Shown: positions 7,529 through 15,543 of the stretch, in pieces
How positions within the stretch are numbered: the first letter of the stretch is position 1
How the letters are laid out: the number at the start of each line of letters is the position of its first letter
Origin: an uncultured Ruminococcus sp.
Lineage (GTDB): Bacteria > Bacillota > Clostridia > Oscillospirales > Ruminococcaceae
DNA length: 38,246 nt
Reading direction: 5' to 3'
NCBI GenBank assembly: GCA_946413815.1
Contig: CAMKMD010000040.1
Location: 1-38,246, forward strand
The notes under the pieces: model-generated
What the model was told of the DNA's origin: nothing
Databases searched by the model: none
What the model saw: only the letters and a program-made list of their open reading frames with translations
Translations under genes and position numbers: made by a program

Positions 7529-9757
7529 TTATCTCCAGAACTCAAAGAGTCTTCCGAAGGTCATTATCTTTGACTGCCATTCAACGGGGAAGTTTGTCTC
7601 CGGTGAGGAGTAGGTGTAGAGCTGTACGAAGTTCATTGCAAGTGATACGATGCCTGCGATTATCATCAGGGTATTGATATGGCGCTGAGTATTCTCCTTG
7701 CAGCGGGCCCAGAGGACGAACATGATGACCAGTGAGCCGAGTATCATCTGCCATGCGAAGTCGCAGCAGTAGCGGGTGCCGTAGCCGCTCTCCCATATGG
7801 AGAATATGATGATGAAGGGACATACGATGCATACTGCGGCGAGAAGTATGGAATAGAGCTTCTTGTTCCTGCTGTCCGATACCCTGTATGCACGGCAGGT
7901 CTGTGCATAGGCTGTCAGCGGGAGGGCTCTCCAGAGAAGACCGAGTGCAGCGCCGGTTGCTATGAAGTAGTAGCCGTTTGCGTTGAAGGTCTTTGCGCTG
8001 CCTGCAAGCATGAAGGGGAAGTGCTCGCTGAATTCGGGGTAGCAGAGGAGGTAGCTGTATATGCCGAGCAGGGCGAAGTGAGTGTGGTACTGTGAGTTGA
8101 TGAAGTCGTTTATGGTGAGTGAGTACTGTATGCCGAAATCAAGGGGATTGCCGAAACGTACCCAGTTGTACCATACCTGAATGGAACCGATGAGAGCGAA
8201 GGGGAGGAGTGAACAGAGGAAGTAGGAAAGATATCCGGTGCTCTTTTCCTTCTTTTCCTCCTTCTTCTTTTCTTTGGCGGTTTCCTTTGAGACTGTGCCC
8301 TTCTCACCTCTGAGCTTCTTGTAGCCGGCATAGATGAAGAGGAGCGCAGCCACGCAGTATACCGCAAGAGTAGGACGGCAGAGGACTGCCATACTGAGGC
8401 AGCATGATGAAAGTGCGAGGCGGACCCTGCTTATCTTTCCGTCGCCTATCACATTGGAGCTTATCATGAAGTAAGAGCCTGCGACTGTCCAGAAGAAGCC
8501 GGAAGCCTGTGCTATCTCATAGAAGTTGGCGTAGAAGTAGTTGAAGAAGATTCCGGTAGACATCTGTATCACAGCCAGTCCGATGATGACCATGGAGGCA
8601 TTTATCTTTGCGAAGAACTTGTCCGCAAAGGAGAGGTACATCAGTGTGAGGAATACTATACCGAATATGCCGTAGAGCCATACTGCCCAGCTTGAGGGGA
8701 AGTAGTAGCCGGTTATCATATGATAGGGAAGGAAGAGGGTGAGCACGGGGCCTATGCCGTAGTAGGAGTAGTACTTGCCCTCAAAGAGGAGGTGGTCCCA
8801 GGGATAGGCGCCTACCTCATCGGTGCGCTGACTCCAGTCGTAGGGGTTCTCCAGTGCAGTGAGCTTGTTGTTTATCGGGATATCGAGGTCAACACGTCCG
8901 GCCTCAAAGGCATCGACTATCTCCTGGGATATCTGGTTGCCGTAGGTGGACTTCATATCCCTGGCGATGCTGTGATTCGGGTCCTTGTAGCGTGACATAT
9001 TCGTCAGGAAGAGCGAGAGCAGGATAAGGCAGCCGGTAAGGCTCCAGGCGATGGCCTTTACTGCCCTCTTTCTCAGTTCGTACTTTCTCCTGAGAAGTCT
9101 GTCGGAGCTCAGCGCATATATGAAGAAGCTGCCGAGGAACATGATGAGGAAGCGGGTCAGGGAGAAGTAATACTTTATGGGATTGTTTATCATTATCTGA
9201 CCGATCCAGATGATCTCTCCGGCATCTGCGTGGCAGGATATCCTCATATCGGATACCGGACCGGAGAAGTTGCACGGGATGGTCATGGAGCGCTCATCGC
9301 CCGAGATGATGTCGGCGGAAGCTACACCATAGCGGTAGGAGCCGGATTGAGTTGCATCCTTTATGTCGATGCTGACGTGGAGTGAACTTTTATTGCTTGA
9401 AGAAAATGGGAGAGTCAGAGTGCCGACAGGCGTGTTCAGTCCCTTGAACTCAATAACACAATTGCCTTCTCCTGTATTTGAAGCTGTACCCATACTGTTG
9501 AAGCTGATGTTCTCAGTGTAGGCAGACTGTGTATCAAGTACTTTTTTAGGGTAATCACCGCCCAGCAGATGAATGGCATTAAGATTGAAAACGCCTATCT
9601 CCACCAGCAGCACCACAAGGCAGGAGCGGACAAGGAAGGCTGCGGTACCGGTGCGGTCTCCGAAGCGCTTCCGGAACTTTTCTTTTTTCTCTATACCGCG
9701 TGACATCAACAGAAGGAATACCAGCAGTATGAGCAGGATGATATACAGGATCGTCAT
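7529..9757 (-). CDS. Large polytopic membrane protein, possible GT-C glycosyltransferase
   Basis: A 742-aa membrane protein with an N-terminal membrane segment, a second near residue 45-60, a beta-rich extracytoplasmic insert (about 65-190), then about ten more hydrophobic helices. One highly charged Lys/Glu cytoplasmic loop (KEKKKEEKKEK) lies near residue 495. The layout and a mid-protein stretch (YYSYYGIGPVLTLFLPYH) recall GT-C lipid-phosphate-sugar glycosyltransferases, but I see no catalytic motif that proves it. AAGGAG precedes the ATG by 8 nt. The gene has its own terminator. A role in cell-surface glycan assembly is an inference from topology only. Confidence 0.72.
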   Translation of the reverse strand: MTILYIILLILLVFLLLMSRGIEKKEKFRKRFGDRTGTAAFLVRSCLVVLLVEIGVFNLNAIHLLGGDYPKKVLDTQSAYTENISFNSMGTASNTGEGNCVIEFKGLNTPVGTLTLPFSSSNKSSLHVSIDIKDATQSGSYRYGVASADIISGDERSMTIPCNFSGPVSDMRISCHADAGEIIWIGQIMINNPIKYYFSLTRFLIMFLGSFFIYALSSDRLLRRKYELRKRAVKAIAWSLTGCLILLSLFLTNMSRYKDPNHSIARDMKSTYGNQISQEIVDAFEAGRVDLDIPINNKLTALENPYDWSQRTDEVGAYPWDHLLFEGKYYSYYGIGPVLTLFLPYHMITGYYFPSSWAVWLYGIFGIVFLTLMYLSFADKFFAKINASMVIIGLAVIQMSTGIFFNYFYANFYEIAQASGFFWTVAGSYFMISSNVIGDGKISRVRLALSSCCLSMAVLCRPTLAVYCVAALLFIYAGYKKLRGEKGTVSKETAKEKKKEEKKEKSTGYLSYFLCSLLPFALIGSIQVWYNWVRFGNPLDFGIQYSLTINDFINSQYHTHFALLGIYSYLLCYPEFSEHFPFMLAGSAKTFNANGYYFIATGAALGLLWRALPLTAYAQTCRAYRVSDSRNKKLYSILLAAVCIVCPFIIIFSIWESGYGTRYCCDFAWQMILGSLVIMFVLWARCKENTQRHINTLMIIAGIVSLAMNFVQLYTYSSPETNFPVEWQSKIMTFGRLFEFWR

Positions 9758-9866
9758 GGTAAGATCTCCTTTCGGTTTTCGGCATGAGCCGATATATTGT
9801 TGATACTATCACAATTTGGTGATGCAGTGGTGATGTGGGAGTGACAGAACTGTGAAAGAGGAGCAG

Positions 9867-9896
9867 AAAAGCCCGCAGATCAAGCCTGCGGGCTTT
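9867..9896 (-). terminator. Terminator after the anti-sigma gene
   Basis: An 11-bp perfect stem, AAAGCCCGCAG (9868-9878) with CTGCGGGCTTT (9886-9896), ends in TTTT on the minus strand, 6 bp past the stop at 9903. Confidence 0.88.
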
Positions 9897-9902
9897 GTAG
9901 TA

Positions 9903-11687
9903 TCATTCATATCTGTTCAGAACAGGCTCGGGTATCGTGATCTCTTCATTGTATCCTATGTTCCTGAGCTCATAGAGCAGCAGTCTGTTGATGCTGCCAT
10001 ATTCCTCCCAGCGGATCGGAGTACCCCAGGCATCAATGATCAGATCAATGCTGCAGTTTACTCCGGTGAGGGTAGTGTATGATGCGCGGAATGAAGTGAC
10101 ACCTCTGATCTTTTCGATACTTGTTTTGAGATTATCGATGTTTTCGTTTCTGAGGTCATCAAGGTGCTGACAGATCATGCGGCGTATGTTCCTGTATTCG
10201 AGTGTCGGGGTGTTGAAGAAGCGGGTGCCGTTGGTGAAGGCGGTGAAGCCGTTCTCGTCCTGATGAACAGCCCAGTTGCCCGCAAACTTGTCTATGCGGT
10301 TTTTTTGGGTGTGCTCGGTATAGTAGTATTCGATGTCTCCGCCCGAAATGTCAACGGTAGTCAGCTCGCCGGTATAGCCCACAGCGGGATCGTCTATATA
10401 GATGTATTCCTTGTCATACTGACTGTCAGACATGGTGTTGTCGATGAAGTACATCTTTCCGCTGCCGGAGATGTTGTAAAGCTCAAAGGAGCCAGATTTC
10501 AGATCGGCGGTTATATCGGCAGACATGGAGGTGAATTCCTTTTCCGGCTTTATAAGGGCATACTCAGCCATGGCGATGGTATCATTGCTCAGCTGATGAT
10601 GGAGTATTTCCGTTACCTTGTCCCAGTCGCCGAATGTGACCTTCAAAGGCTTTGAGCCGGGGGAACTCCTGTCCTGTATATAGCCTTCGGGGTATATATA
10701 AAGGCTGGATAAACAATATGCTTCACTGCCTAATTCATTAAACTGATCAGTATCGTTCCATACAAAGCTGCATTCGTTTATAGCTTCCTTCAGTTCCTGC
10801 TGTTTGTTCATATTGAATTGGATGACATTGTCATCCTGTGTAGCTCCGATAGGGAGGTAGAGCGCCAGACAGCTCTTTCCGTTAAGCACCCTTGTCAGTT
10901 CAGTACCGGAAACCGTTCCCTTGTTCGGATTTGACCTTGCGGCATCCGCTAATGCCTCTCTGGTTTCGTCATTTGCTTCAATGTTCTGTGCGGTTTCAAG
11001 TGCCAGTACATCTTCCTCTACGCTCTTGTCAGCGTGAAGCTGCTCCCGGAGTATGCTTACTACCTTATCCCAGTCTCCCTCCGCAACACGCTTCAGACGT
11101 GAGTCGCTTGAGTAGACCTCCTGTATATAGCCTTCAGTATATATCTCCAGACTGCCTACCATGAATTCTTCACGCCTCGGGTCAGTGAATCTGTTCTCGT
11201 CAGACCATACGAAGCTGCATTCCGCTACTGCATCGAGAAGAGCCTGCACATCCGTCATGTTGAATGTGACTGCCTTGTCCTCGTTTGCAGGAGCGGCGGG
11301 AATATAAACAGCCTCTGTCCAGCTCGCATCAAGGCTGTCAGTCATGCTGTTTCCGGGGATCAGGTTTTCCGGGGCGTAGGTTGCGCCCTTAGTCGGCTTC
11401 TCTGTTGTTTCGTTTGTCGGTTCGGCGAATTCCGTGCCGGGATAGACGTCATCCGGCGGCATATTCTTTATCCTGTAGAACAGTGCGCCGGTGGCTGCAA
11501 TGAGGACCAGTGAGGCGGCTATGGCAGCATATCTGCCGAAGCCCCTGCCTGTGAAGCGCACAAAGGCATCATCTTCCGTGGTATCGTCTTTCTGCGGCGG
11601 TGCGGAGAGCTGTTTCTCAAGGTTCTTCTTAAAGCTCTCTGTGCAGCTTATCTTGTCGAGAGTATCCCTGTAATCCTTGATATTCAT
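9903..11687 (-). CDS. Membrane anti-sigma factor-like protein with duplicated outer domain
   Basis: A 594-aa protein with a short cytoplasmic part (1-50), one membrane helix (about 53-71, AAIAASLVLIAATGALF) and a large extracytoplasmic part. Its start overlaps the stop of the ECF sigma factor gene (ATGA), the standard layout of a sigma/anti-sigma pair, so the cytoplasmic part probably binds that sigma factor; I see no zinc-binding anti-sigma motif. The outer part contains two tandem homologous domains (about 139-220 and 288-370) sharing FNM, ECSFVW, GYIQ and GDWDKV, followed by a third, different region. The duplication suggests a sensor or ligand-binding module. The signal is unknown. Confidence 0.8.
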   Translation of the reverse strand: MNIKDYRDTLDKISCTESFKKNLEKQLSAPPQKDDTTEDDAFVRFTGRGFGRYAAIAASLVLIAATGALFYRIKNMPPDDVYPGTEFAEPTNETTEKPTKGATYAPENLIPGNSMTDSLDASWTEAVYIPAAPANEDKAVTFNMTDVQALLDAVAECSFVWSDENRFTDPRREEFMVGSLEIYTEGYIQEVYSSDSRLKRVAEGDWDKVVSILREQLHADKSVEEDVLALETAQNIEANDETREALADAARSNPNKGTVSGTELTRVLNGKSCLALYLPIGATQDDNVIQFNMNKQQELKEAINECSFVWNDTDQFNELGSEAYCLSSLYIYPEGYIQDRSSPGSKPLKVTFGDWDKVTEILHHQLSNDTIAMAEYALIKPEKEFTSMSADITADLKSGSFELYNISGSGKMYFIDNTMSDSQYDKEYIYIDDPAVGYTGELTTVDISGGDIEYYYTEHTQKNRIDKFAGNWAVHQDENGFTAFTNGTRFFNTPTLEYRNIRRMICQHLDDLRNENIDNLKTSIEKIRGVTSFRASYTTLTGVNCSIDLIIDAWGTPIRWEEYGSINRLLLYELRNIGYNEEITIPEPVLNRYE

Positions 11688-12178
11688 ATCACTACCCCCT
11701 CTTCTTCAAGCTCTATGCGGAGCTTCTCTCTGCCTCGTCTCAGCAGCGATGATACTGTGTTCTCGCTCTTGCCGAGCATATCTCCTATCTCACGGGTGTT
11801 ATAGCCCTCATAGTAGTAAAGGTACAGGACGACCGCGTATTTTTCTGGCAGCCTGGCGAGGGATTCTCTCAGTTCGTTTTCGGCATCGCTGAATACGGGG
11901 CTGCCCGGCATTTCCGGGAGCTCCTCCAGTGAACCTGTCCTGCTTATGCGGAAGCTCTTCCTGTAGTTAAGGCACCTGTTCATAGCACACCTCAGCAGCC
12001 AGGCCCGGAGATGGTCATCATCCCGGAAGGTCTGTGGGTGTGAGTGCAAAGTCAGAAAGACCTCCTGTGTTATGTCCTCGGCCTCTGCGTAGCTGCCGCA
12101 TCCGGCATAGGCTGCGCGGAGTACGTCGTTTCCGAATCTGCGGAAAGCGTAAAGCGCTGTATTTTCGTTACTGTCCAT
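11684..12178 (-). CDS. ECF-type RNA polymerase sigma factor
   Basis: A 164-aa sigma-70-family factor of the ECF group. Region 2 is visible around YAEAEDITQEVFLTL to LRAWLLRCAMNRCLNY (about residues 30-75). Region 4.2 is the helix-turn-helix in LARLPEKYAVVLYLYYYEG to REIGDMLGKSENTVSSLL (about 105-150). The ATG at 12178 is preferred over an in-frame GTG at 12196 because AAAGGGGG lies about 7 nt before the ATG. The gene overlaps its probable anti-sigma partner by 4 bp. A GGAAAC at 12224-12219 upstream could be an ECF -35 element for autoregulation, but no matching -10 is clear. Confidence 0.92.
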   Translation of the reverse strand: MDSNENTALYAFRRFGNDVLRAAYAGCGSYAEAEDITQEVFLTLHSHPQTFRDDDHLRAWLLRCAMNRCLNYRKSFRISRTGSLEELPEMPGSPVFSDAENELRESLARLPEKYAVVLYLYYYEGYNTREIGDMLGKSENTVSSLLRRGREKLRIELEEEGVVI

Positions 12179-12255
12179 GACTCTGCCCCCTTTCACTATA
12201 TAAACAACTGGCAGGACTGTTTCCGTGCATTTTGTGGTTAACTATGGCTAACTCC

Positions 12256-12284
12256 TTGCCATATCATATGCTCTGTGGTATAAT
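12256..12284 (+). promoter_or_regulatory. Sigma-A promoter of the DUF3877-like gene
   Basis: -35 TTGCCA (12256-12261) and a perfect -10 TATAAT (12279-12284) are separated by 17 bp. The start codon is 23 nt further on. Confidence 0.75.
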
Positions 12285-12306
12285 ACATGACAGGGAGTGA
12301 TAGAAT

Positions 12307-12849
12307 ATGGATCCTACAAGACTTGAAAGAAACCTTACAGATAATATATATGAAGCGCAGCTCAAGCTCGGCTATGACGGCCGGCCGATGAGCCTGAATT
12401 ATACCCATTCCTCGCTTAGGCATCTTGCCGGAGAGGACTGGAGCGATGAGCTCTGGGAGGAGTTCTGCGAAACAGTGCGCCCGCGTCTCGGGGAGCTCGG
12501 TATACGGCCTGTGAGCGGCGGGTACTGCATAACCGTCCCTGCGGATGGTACGGCCTATGTACACGGCAGCGCTCCGGCAGATGGCGGCTTCATAGCGGAG
12601 CTGATAGAGAAGGTGCGCTCTCACGGTATAAGTGCAGGCGATGTGACAGACCTCTTCCGGAAGTATTCCGATAAGGTGGAGGTGCGTGAGCTGAACGGCG
12701 AAGAGGCTGATTATGCGGTATGGTTCACGAACGGAGTGCCGGACGGTTATGTCTACTGCCTGACAGAGGAGCCCTGCATGGGCGGCGGATGTCATGTGAC
12801 CTATCACCGTTTCATACCGGAGGATTATGAAGAACTTGGGCTTGAATGA
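12307..12849 (+). CDS. Small cytoplasmic DUF3877-like protein
   Basis: A 180-aa soluble protein beginning MDPTRLERNLTDNI and containing KLGYDGRPMSLNY and a conserved-looking GGGCHVTYHRF near the end (about 161-171). By overall pattern I assign it to DUF3877, a family found in Clostridia without known function; this is from memory of the family. AGGGAG upstream sets the start. It has its own promoter and terminator, and is divergent from the sigma factor gene. Confidence 0.72.
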   Translation: MDPTRLERNLTDNIYEAQLKLGYDGRPMSLNYTHSSLRHLAGEDWSDELWEEFCETVRPRLGELGIRPVSGGYCITVPADGTAYVHGSAPADGGFIAELIEKVRSHGISAGDVTDLFRKYSDKVEVRELNGEEADYAVWFTNGVPDGYVYCLTEEPCMGGGCHVTYHRFIPEDYEELGLE

Positions 12850-12855
12850 TACAAA

Positions 12856-12887
12856 AGCGGACACTAAGCGGTGTCCGTTTTATTTTT
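12856..12887 (+). terminator. Terminator of the DUF3877-like gene (first copy)
   Basis: A CGGACAC (12858-12864)/GTGTCCG (12871-12877) stem is followed by TTTTATTTTT. A near-identical hairpin recurs at 13182-13208 on the other side of the repeat element. Confidence 0.85.
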
Positions 12888-13180
12888 GCGGCGGGGCTGG
12901 TTTAAAAAATGGGATTCTAAAGGGACTGCGTCCCTTTAGCGGAGTCCAGAGGCGGAGCCTCTGGCAGGGGCGGGACAGAGTCCCGCATATATTCGCAGGG
13001 CGCTTCGCAAGGGGTGAATTCCAAAACAGTCCGGGGGACTGTTTTGGAAGAGGGGACGCCTTGCAAGTGAAGGCGTCCCCTGATAAAGTAACGTGCTTTT
13101 ATACGTTCGGTTAGTGAATAAAGGCGGGCAGCCCCTTTAGAATCCCAACCGTTTGGTTTTGCTGGTGATTTTGACAAGCT
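12888..13180. repeat. Palindromic MITE-like element, copy 2
   Basis: About 293 bp without a gene. The core is the same as in copy 1 (5565-5863) and in the same orientation: GCAAGGGGTGAATTC, the AACAGTCC/GGACTGTT hairpin and the GGGGACGCC/GGCGTCCCC hairpin. The right end TTTTGACAAGCT (13169-13180) matches the terminal repeat of copy 1, but the left end lacks it. Inner inverted repeats GGGATTCTAAAGG (about 12910) and CCTTTAGAATCCC (about 13134) are present. Related terminator hairpins flank it on both sides, as at copy 1. Confidence 0.72.
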
Positions 13181-13181
13181 G

Positions 13182-13215
13182 AAGCGGACACGTTAAGGGT
13201 GTCCGCTTTTTCTTT
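13182..13215 (+). terminator. Second terminator hairpin after the repeat
   Basis: AAGCGGACAC (13182-13191) pairs with GTGTCCGCTT (13199-13208), followed by TTTTCTTTT. It resembles the hairpin at 12856-12887 except in the loop, and may stop residual plus-strand readthrough. Confidence 0.78.
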
Positions 13216-14811
13216 TCAGTCCAGCTTTGTGAATCGTCTTACATCTCCGGCCATTCCGGTGAACATATCCTTCGGGCGTGCCCAGGTCTTGCCGTCCTTT
13301 ACGGAGCGGTAGATGACAAGCTCTTCCTCTGTCTCGCTGTGGCGGGCGATAGTTATGAGCTCATACTCGCCGCCCTTGAAATGACGGTAGCGTGCGCCCT
13401 CAACGAGTGGAGTCTCAACCGGTTCTGCTTTTTCCTCTGCGGGCACGGGTTCTTCCTCTGTCACGGATTCAGCGACTTCGCTGACGAGTATCATGGAGGT
13501 GAAGGGCGGTACTTCAAGGCTGACATTTCCGCCGCCGGCGTTATAGCTGTTTCCTGTGAGTACGTCGGTCAGCTTCTCAGCGCCGCAGCCGAAATTGAAG
13601 GTGTAGCTGTAGTCGCCGAGATTCAGGGCAACGTGTACAGTCTGGCCGTCGAGCACCTTTCTGAACAGAAGCTGCTGATTAGTGATCTGTTCTCTTTCAT
13701 AGATGCCGTTGCGGAGGGCGGGATAGGCTCTGTAAGCCTGTCCGAGCTTTACGATATGGCGGTAAAGGCCTGTGTTCTCCTGCTCCATATCCGTAAGGTG
13801 GAGACAGGGGCGGAGACCGTCATCCGAGCCGTTCTCCTTGCGCCCCTGTATACCGTACTCACTGCCGTAGTATATGGATGGTATACCCGGCATAGCATAC
13901 ATCAGGGTGTATATGAGCGGGAGGTAAGCGGGATTGTTCACGGTGCTGGCAAGACGGTTGACGTCATGGTTGTCAACGAAGTTGTAAAGGTCGATATTCC
14001 TGTAGATGCCGCCGTTCATTCCGGACTGGCGGTTTATGGAATAGTCTATCTCGAAGTAGTTCTTGTCGTTGTGTGAGGAGTAGAGCCCCTTATAGCATTC
14101 GTAGTTGGTGACGCTGTCGAGCATCTCCGGATTTGCCCAGCGGTTGTAGTCACCGTGGATTATCTCTCCCATGAGCCAGAAATCGGGCTTCTTGCCCTTG
14201 CAGAAGCTGCGTATCCTGCGGAAGAAATCAAAGTCGATGCAGTCGGCGGCATCGAAGCGTATGCCGTCGATTTTGAATTCCTCTATCCAGTAGTTCACAG
14301 CATCTATAAGGTGGTCACATACACCTACATTGCGGAGGTTGAGCTTGACCAGGTTGTAGTGCCCGTTCCAGCCCTCATACCAGAATGGATCACCGCAGGG
14401 GGAAGGACCGCCGAAGTTCAGGTTCTGGAACCAGTCGCAGTAGCCGCTGGCCTGTCCCTTTTCCTGTATATCCACGAACTGCGGGAACTTCCTGCCCACG
14501 TGATTGAAGACTCCGTCGAGTATGACACGTATGCCTGCCTCATGGAGCTTGTCGCAGATATTCCTGAAGGAGTTGTTGTCGCCGAGCCTGCGGTCGATGG
14601 TCTTGTAGTCTGTGGTATCATAGCCGTGCTCCACGGATTCAAATACAGGTCCGAAGTATACGGCATCCACATTCATTTCTCTGAGGTGGGGGATCCAGTC
14701 GATGACCTTGTCAAGGCGGTAAACGACCTCCCCGCCGTCATTGAATTTCGGTGCGCCGCAGAAGCCGAGGGGATAGATGTGGTATATAATGGCGTCATCG
14801 TACCAGTTCAT
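13216..14811 (-). CDS. GH13 alpha-amylase-family enzyme fused to DUF1653
   Basis: A 531-aa cytoplasmic protein (no signal peptide). The GH13 barrel is clear: region I LDGVFNHVG, region II DGIRFDAAD with nucleophile D187, region III LMGEI with acid/base E216, and region IV FVDNHD with D283. A beta-sandwich domain follows (about 370-450). The C-terminal ~55 residues (GARYRHFKGG, IARHSETEEELVIYRS, WARPKDMF) match DUF1653, an unusual partner for a glycosidase. The ATG at 14811 is preferred to 14820 because AAAGGAG lies about 10 nt before the former but only 1 nt before the latter. It likely acts on intracellular maltodextrins, though the exact activity is not deducible. It follows the HD hydrolase gene by about 20 bp and is likely in the same operon. 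Confidence 0.9.
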   Translation of the reverse strand: MNWYDDAIIYHIYPLGFCGAPKFNDGGEVVYRLDKVIDWIPHLREMNVDAVYFGPVFESVEHGYDTTDYKTIDRRLGDNNSFRNICDKLHEAGIRVILDGVFNHVGRKFPQFVDIQEKGQASGYCDWFQNLNFGGPSPCGDPFWYEGWNGHYNLVKLNLRNVGVCDHLIDAVNYWIEEFKIDGIRFDAADCIDFDFFRRIRSFCKGKKPDFWLMGEIIHGDYNRWANPEMLDSVTNYECYKGLYSSHNDKNYFEIDYSINRQSGMNGGIYRNIDLYNFVDNHDVNRLASTVNNPAYLPLIYTLMYAMPGIPSIYYGSEYGIQGRKENGSDDGLRPCLHLTDMEQENTGLYRHIVKLGQAYRAYPALRNGIYEREQITNQQLLFRKVLDGQTVHVALNLGDYSYTFNFGCGAEKLTDVLTGNSYNAGGGNVSLEVPPFTSMILVSEVAESVTEEEPVPAEEKAEPVETPLVEGARYRHFKGGEYELITIARHSETEEELVIYRSVKDGKTWARPKDMFTGMAGDVRRFTKLD

Positions 14812-14832
14812 ATTATACATACTCCTTTATTG

Positions 14833-15429
14833 TCATTTATCGCTGCCTTCAAGGAAGTATGCCGCTTCCATATCAGCTACGTTGAGTGCGAGTGCAAGGG
14901 GATACATCTCCAGAGCCTTGCCGATGTTGTTCTTGTCCTCTGTGCCGGAGAAGCCCATGTGATAGCGTATCGCAAAGGCCTCGTCACGGGTGAGCCTGTC
15001 ATCGCCGTAGAAAAAACCGGAGATTATGTATACCGATTTTTCACCGTGGCCATAGGGAAGGGTATCGTTGATTGTGTAGTACGGTACCTTCTCCCACTGA
15101 CCTGTGGCATCGTTCTTCTTGTTTCTCATCTCTGTGGTATAGAAATTCACCTTGCATACATCGTGGAGAAGTGCTACTATAGCTATGGTCTCCTCGGAGA
15201 AATCCATGCCATAGAGCTCCTTTGTACGCGGGCGTGAGAGGTAGTCCTTCAGGCAGTGGTATACATTCACGCTGTGCTCGACCAGGCCTCCCTCATGTGC
15301 ACCGTGATAGCGGGTAGAGCTGGGAGCGGTGAAGAAATCGCTCTTCTTGAGATACTCAAGCAGCTTGTCAGCGCCCTTGCGCTTGATGTTCTCGGTATAG
15401 ATCTGTATGAATTCATCCTTTGCGGTCAT
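14833..15429 (-). CDS. HD-domain phosphohydrolase
   Basis: A 198-aa soluble protein of the HD superfamily. The metal ligands are visible: HEGGLVEHSV (H52), LLHDVCK (H89-D90) and a late Asp in ALNVADMEAAY. It resembles stand-alone HD hydrolases of Clostridia whose substrates, probably a nucleotide or other phosphoester, are unknown. GAAAGGAG precedes the ATG. It is the first gene of a two-gene transcript with the GH13 enzyme, driven by the promoter at 15463-15491. Confidence 0.88.
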   Translation of the reverse strand: MTAKDEFIQIYTENIKRKGADKLLEYLKKSDFFTAPSSTRYHGAHEGGLVEHSVNVYHCLKDYLSRPRTKELYGMDFSEETIAIVALLHDVCKVNFYTTEMRNKKNDATGQWEKVPYYTINDTLPYGHGEKSVYIISGFFYGDDRLTRDEAFAIRYHMGFSGTEDKNNIGKALEMYPLALALNVADMEAAYFLEGSDK

Positions 15430-15462
15430 GATAATTCTCCTTTCTGAGATCTCTGTACAGAT

Positions 15463-15491
15463 ATTATACCACGAAAAAAGCGATTAATCAA
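15463..15491 (-). promoter_or_regulatory. Sigma-A promoter of the HD/GH13 operon
   Basis: On the minus strand, -35 TTGATT (15491-15486) and a perfect -10 TATAAT (15468-15463) are separated by 17 bp. Confidence 0.75.
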
Positions 15492-15510
15492 TAGGCGGGA
15501 AAGTCATCAG

Positions 15511-15526
15511 CCTGTGTTGTCACAGG
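15511..15526 (-). terminator. Possible weak terminator after yqfD
   Basis: A CCTGTG/CACAGG hairpin with a 4-nt loop lies 17 bp past the yqfD stop. No real T-tract follows, so readthrough toward the HD gene is possible. Confidence 0.3.
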
Positions 15527-15543
15527 AGGTACACGGCTGCCGT

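Noticed and set aside
12238..12864. A 208-codon minus-strand frame opposite the DUF3877-like gene
   Set aside because: The plus-strand gene has promoter, ribosome binding site, terminator and a recognisable pattern. The minus frame has none.
14155..15237. A 360-codon open frame on the plus strand
   Set aside because: It is antisense to the well-supported GH13 and HD genes, has Val/Glu/Tyr-biased shadow composition and no ribosome binding site.
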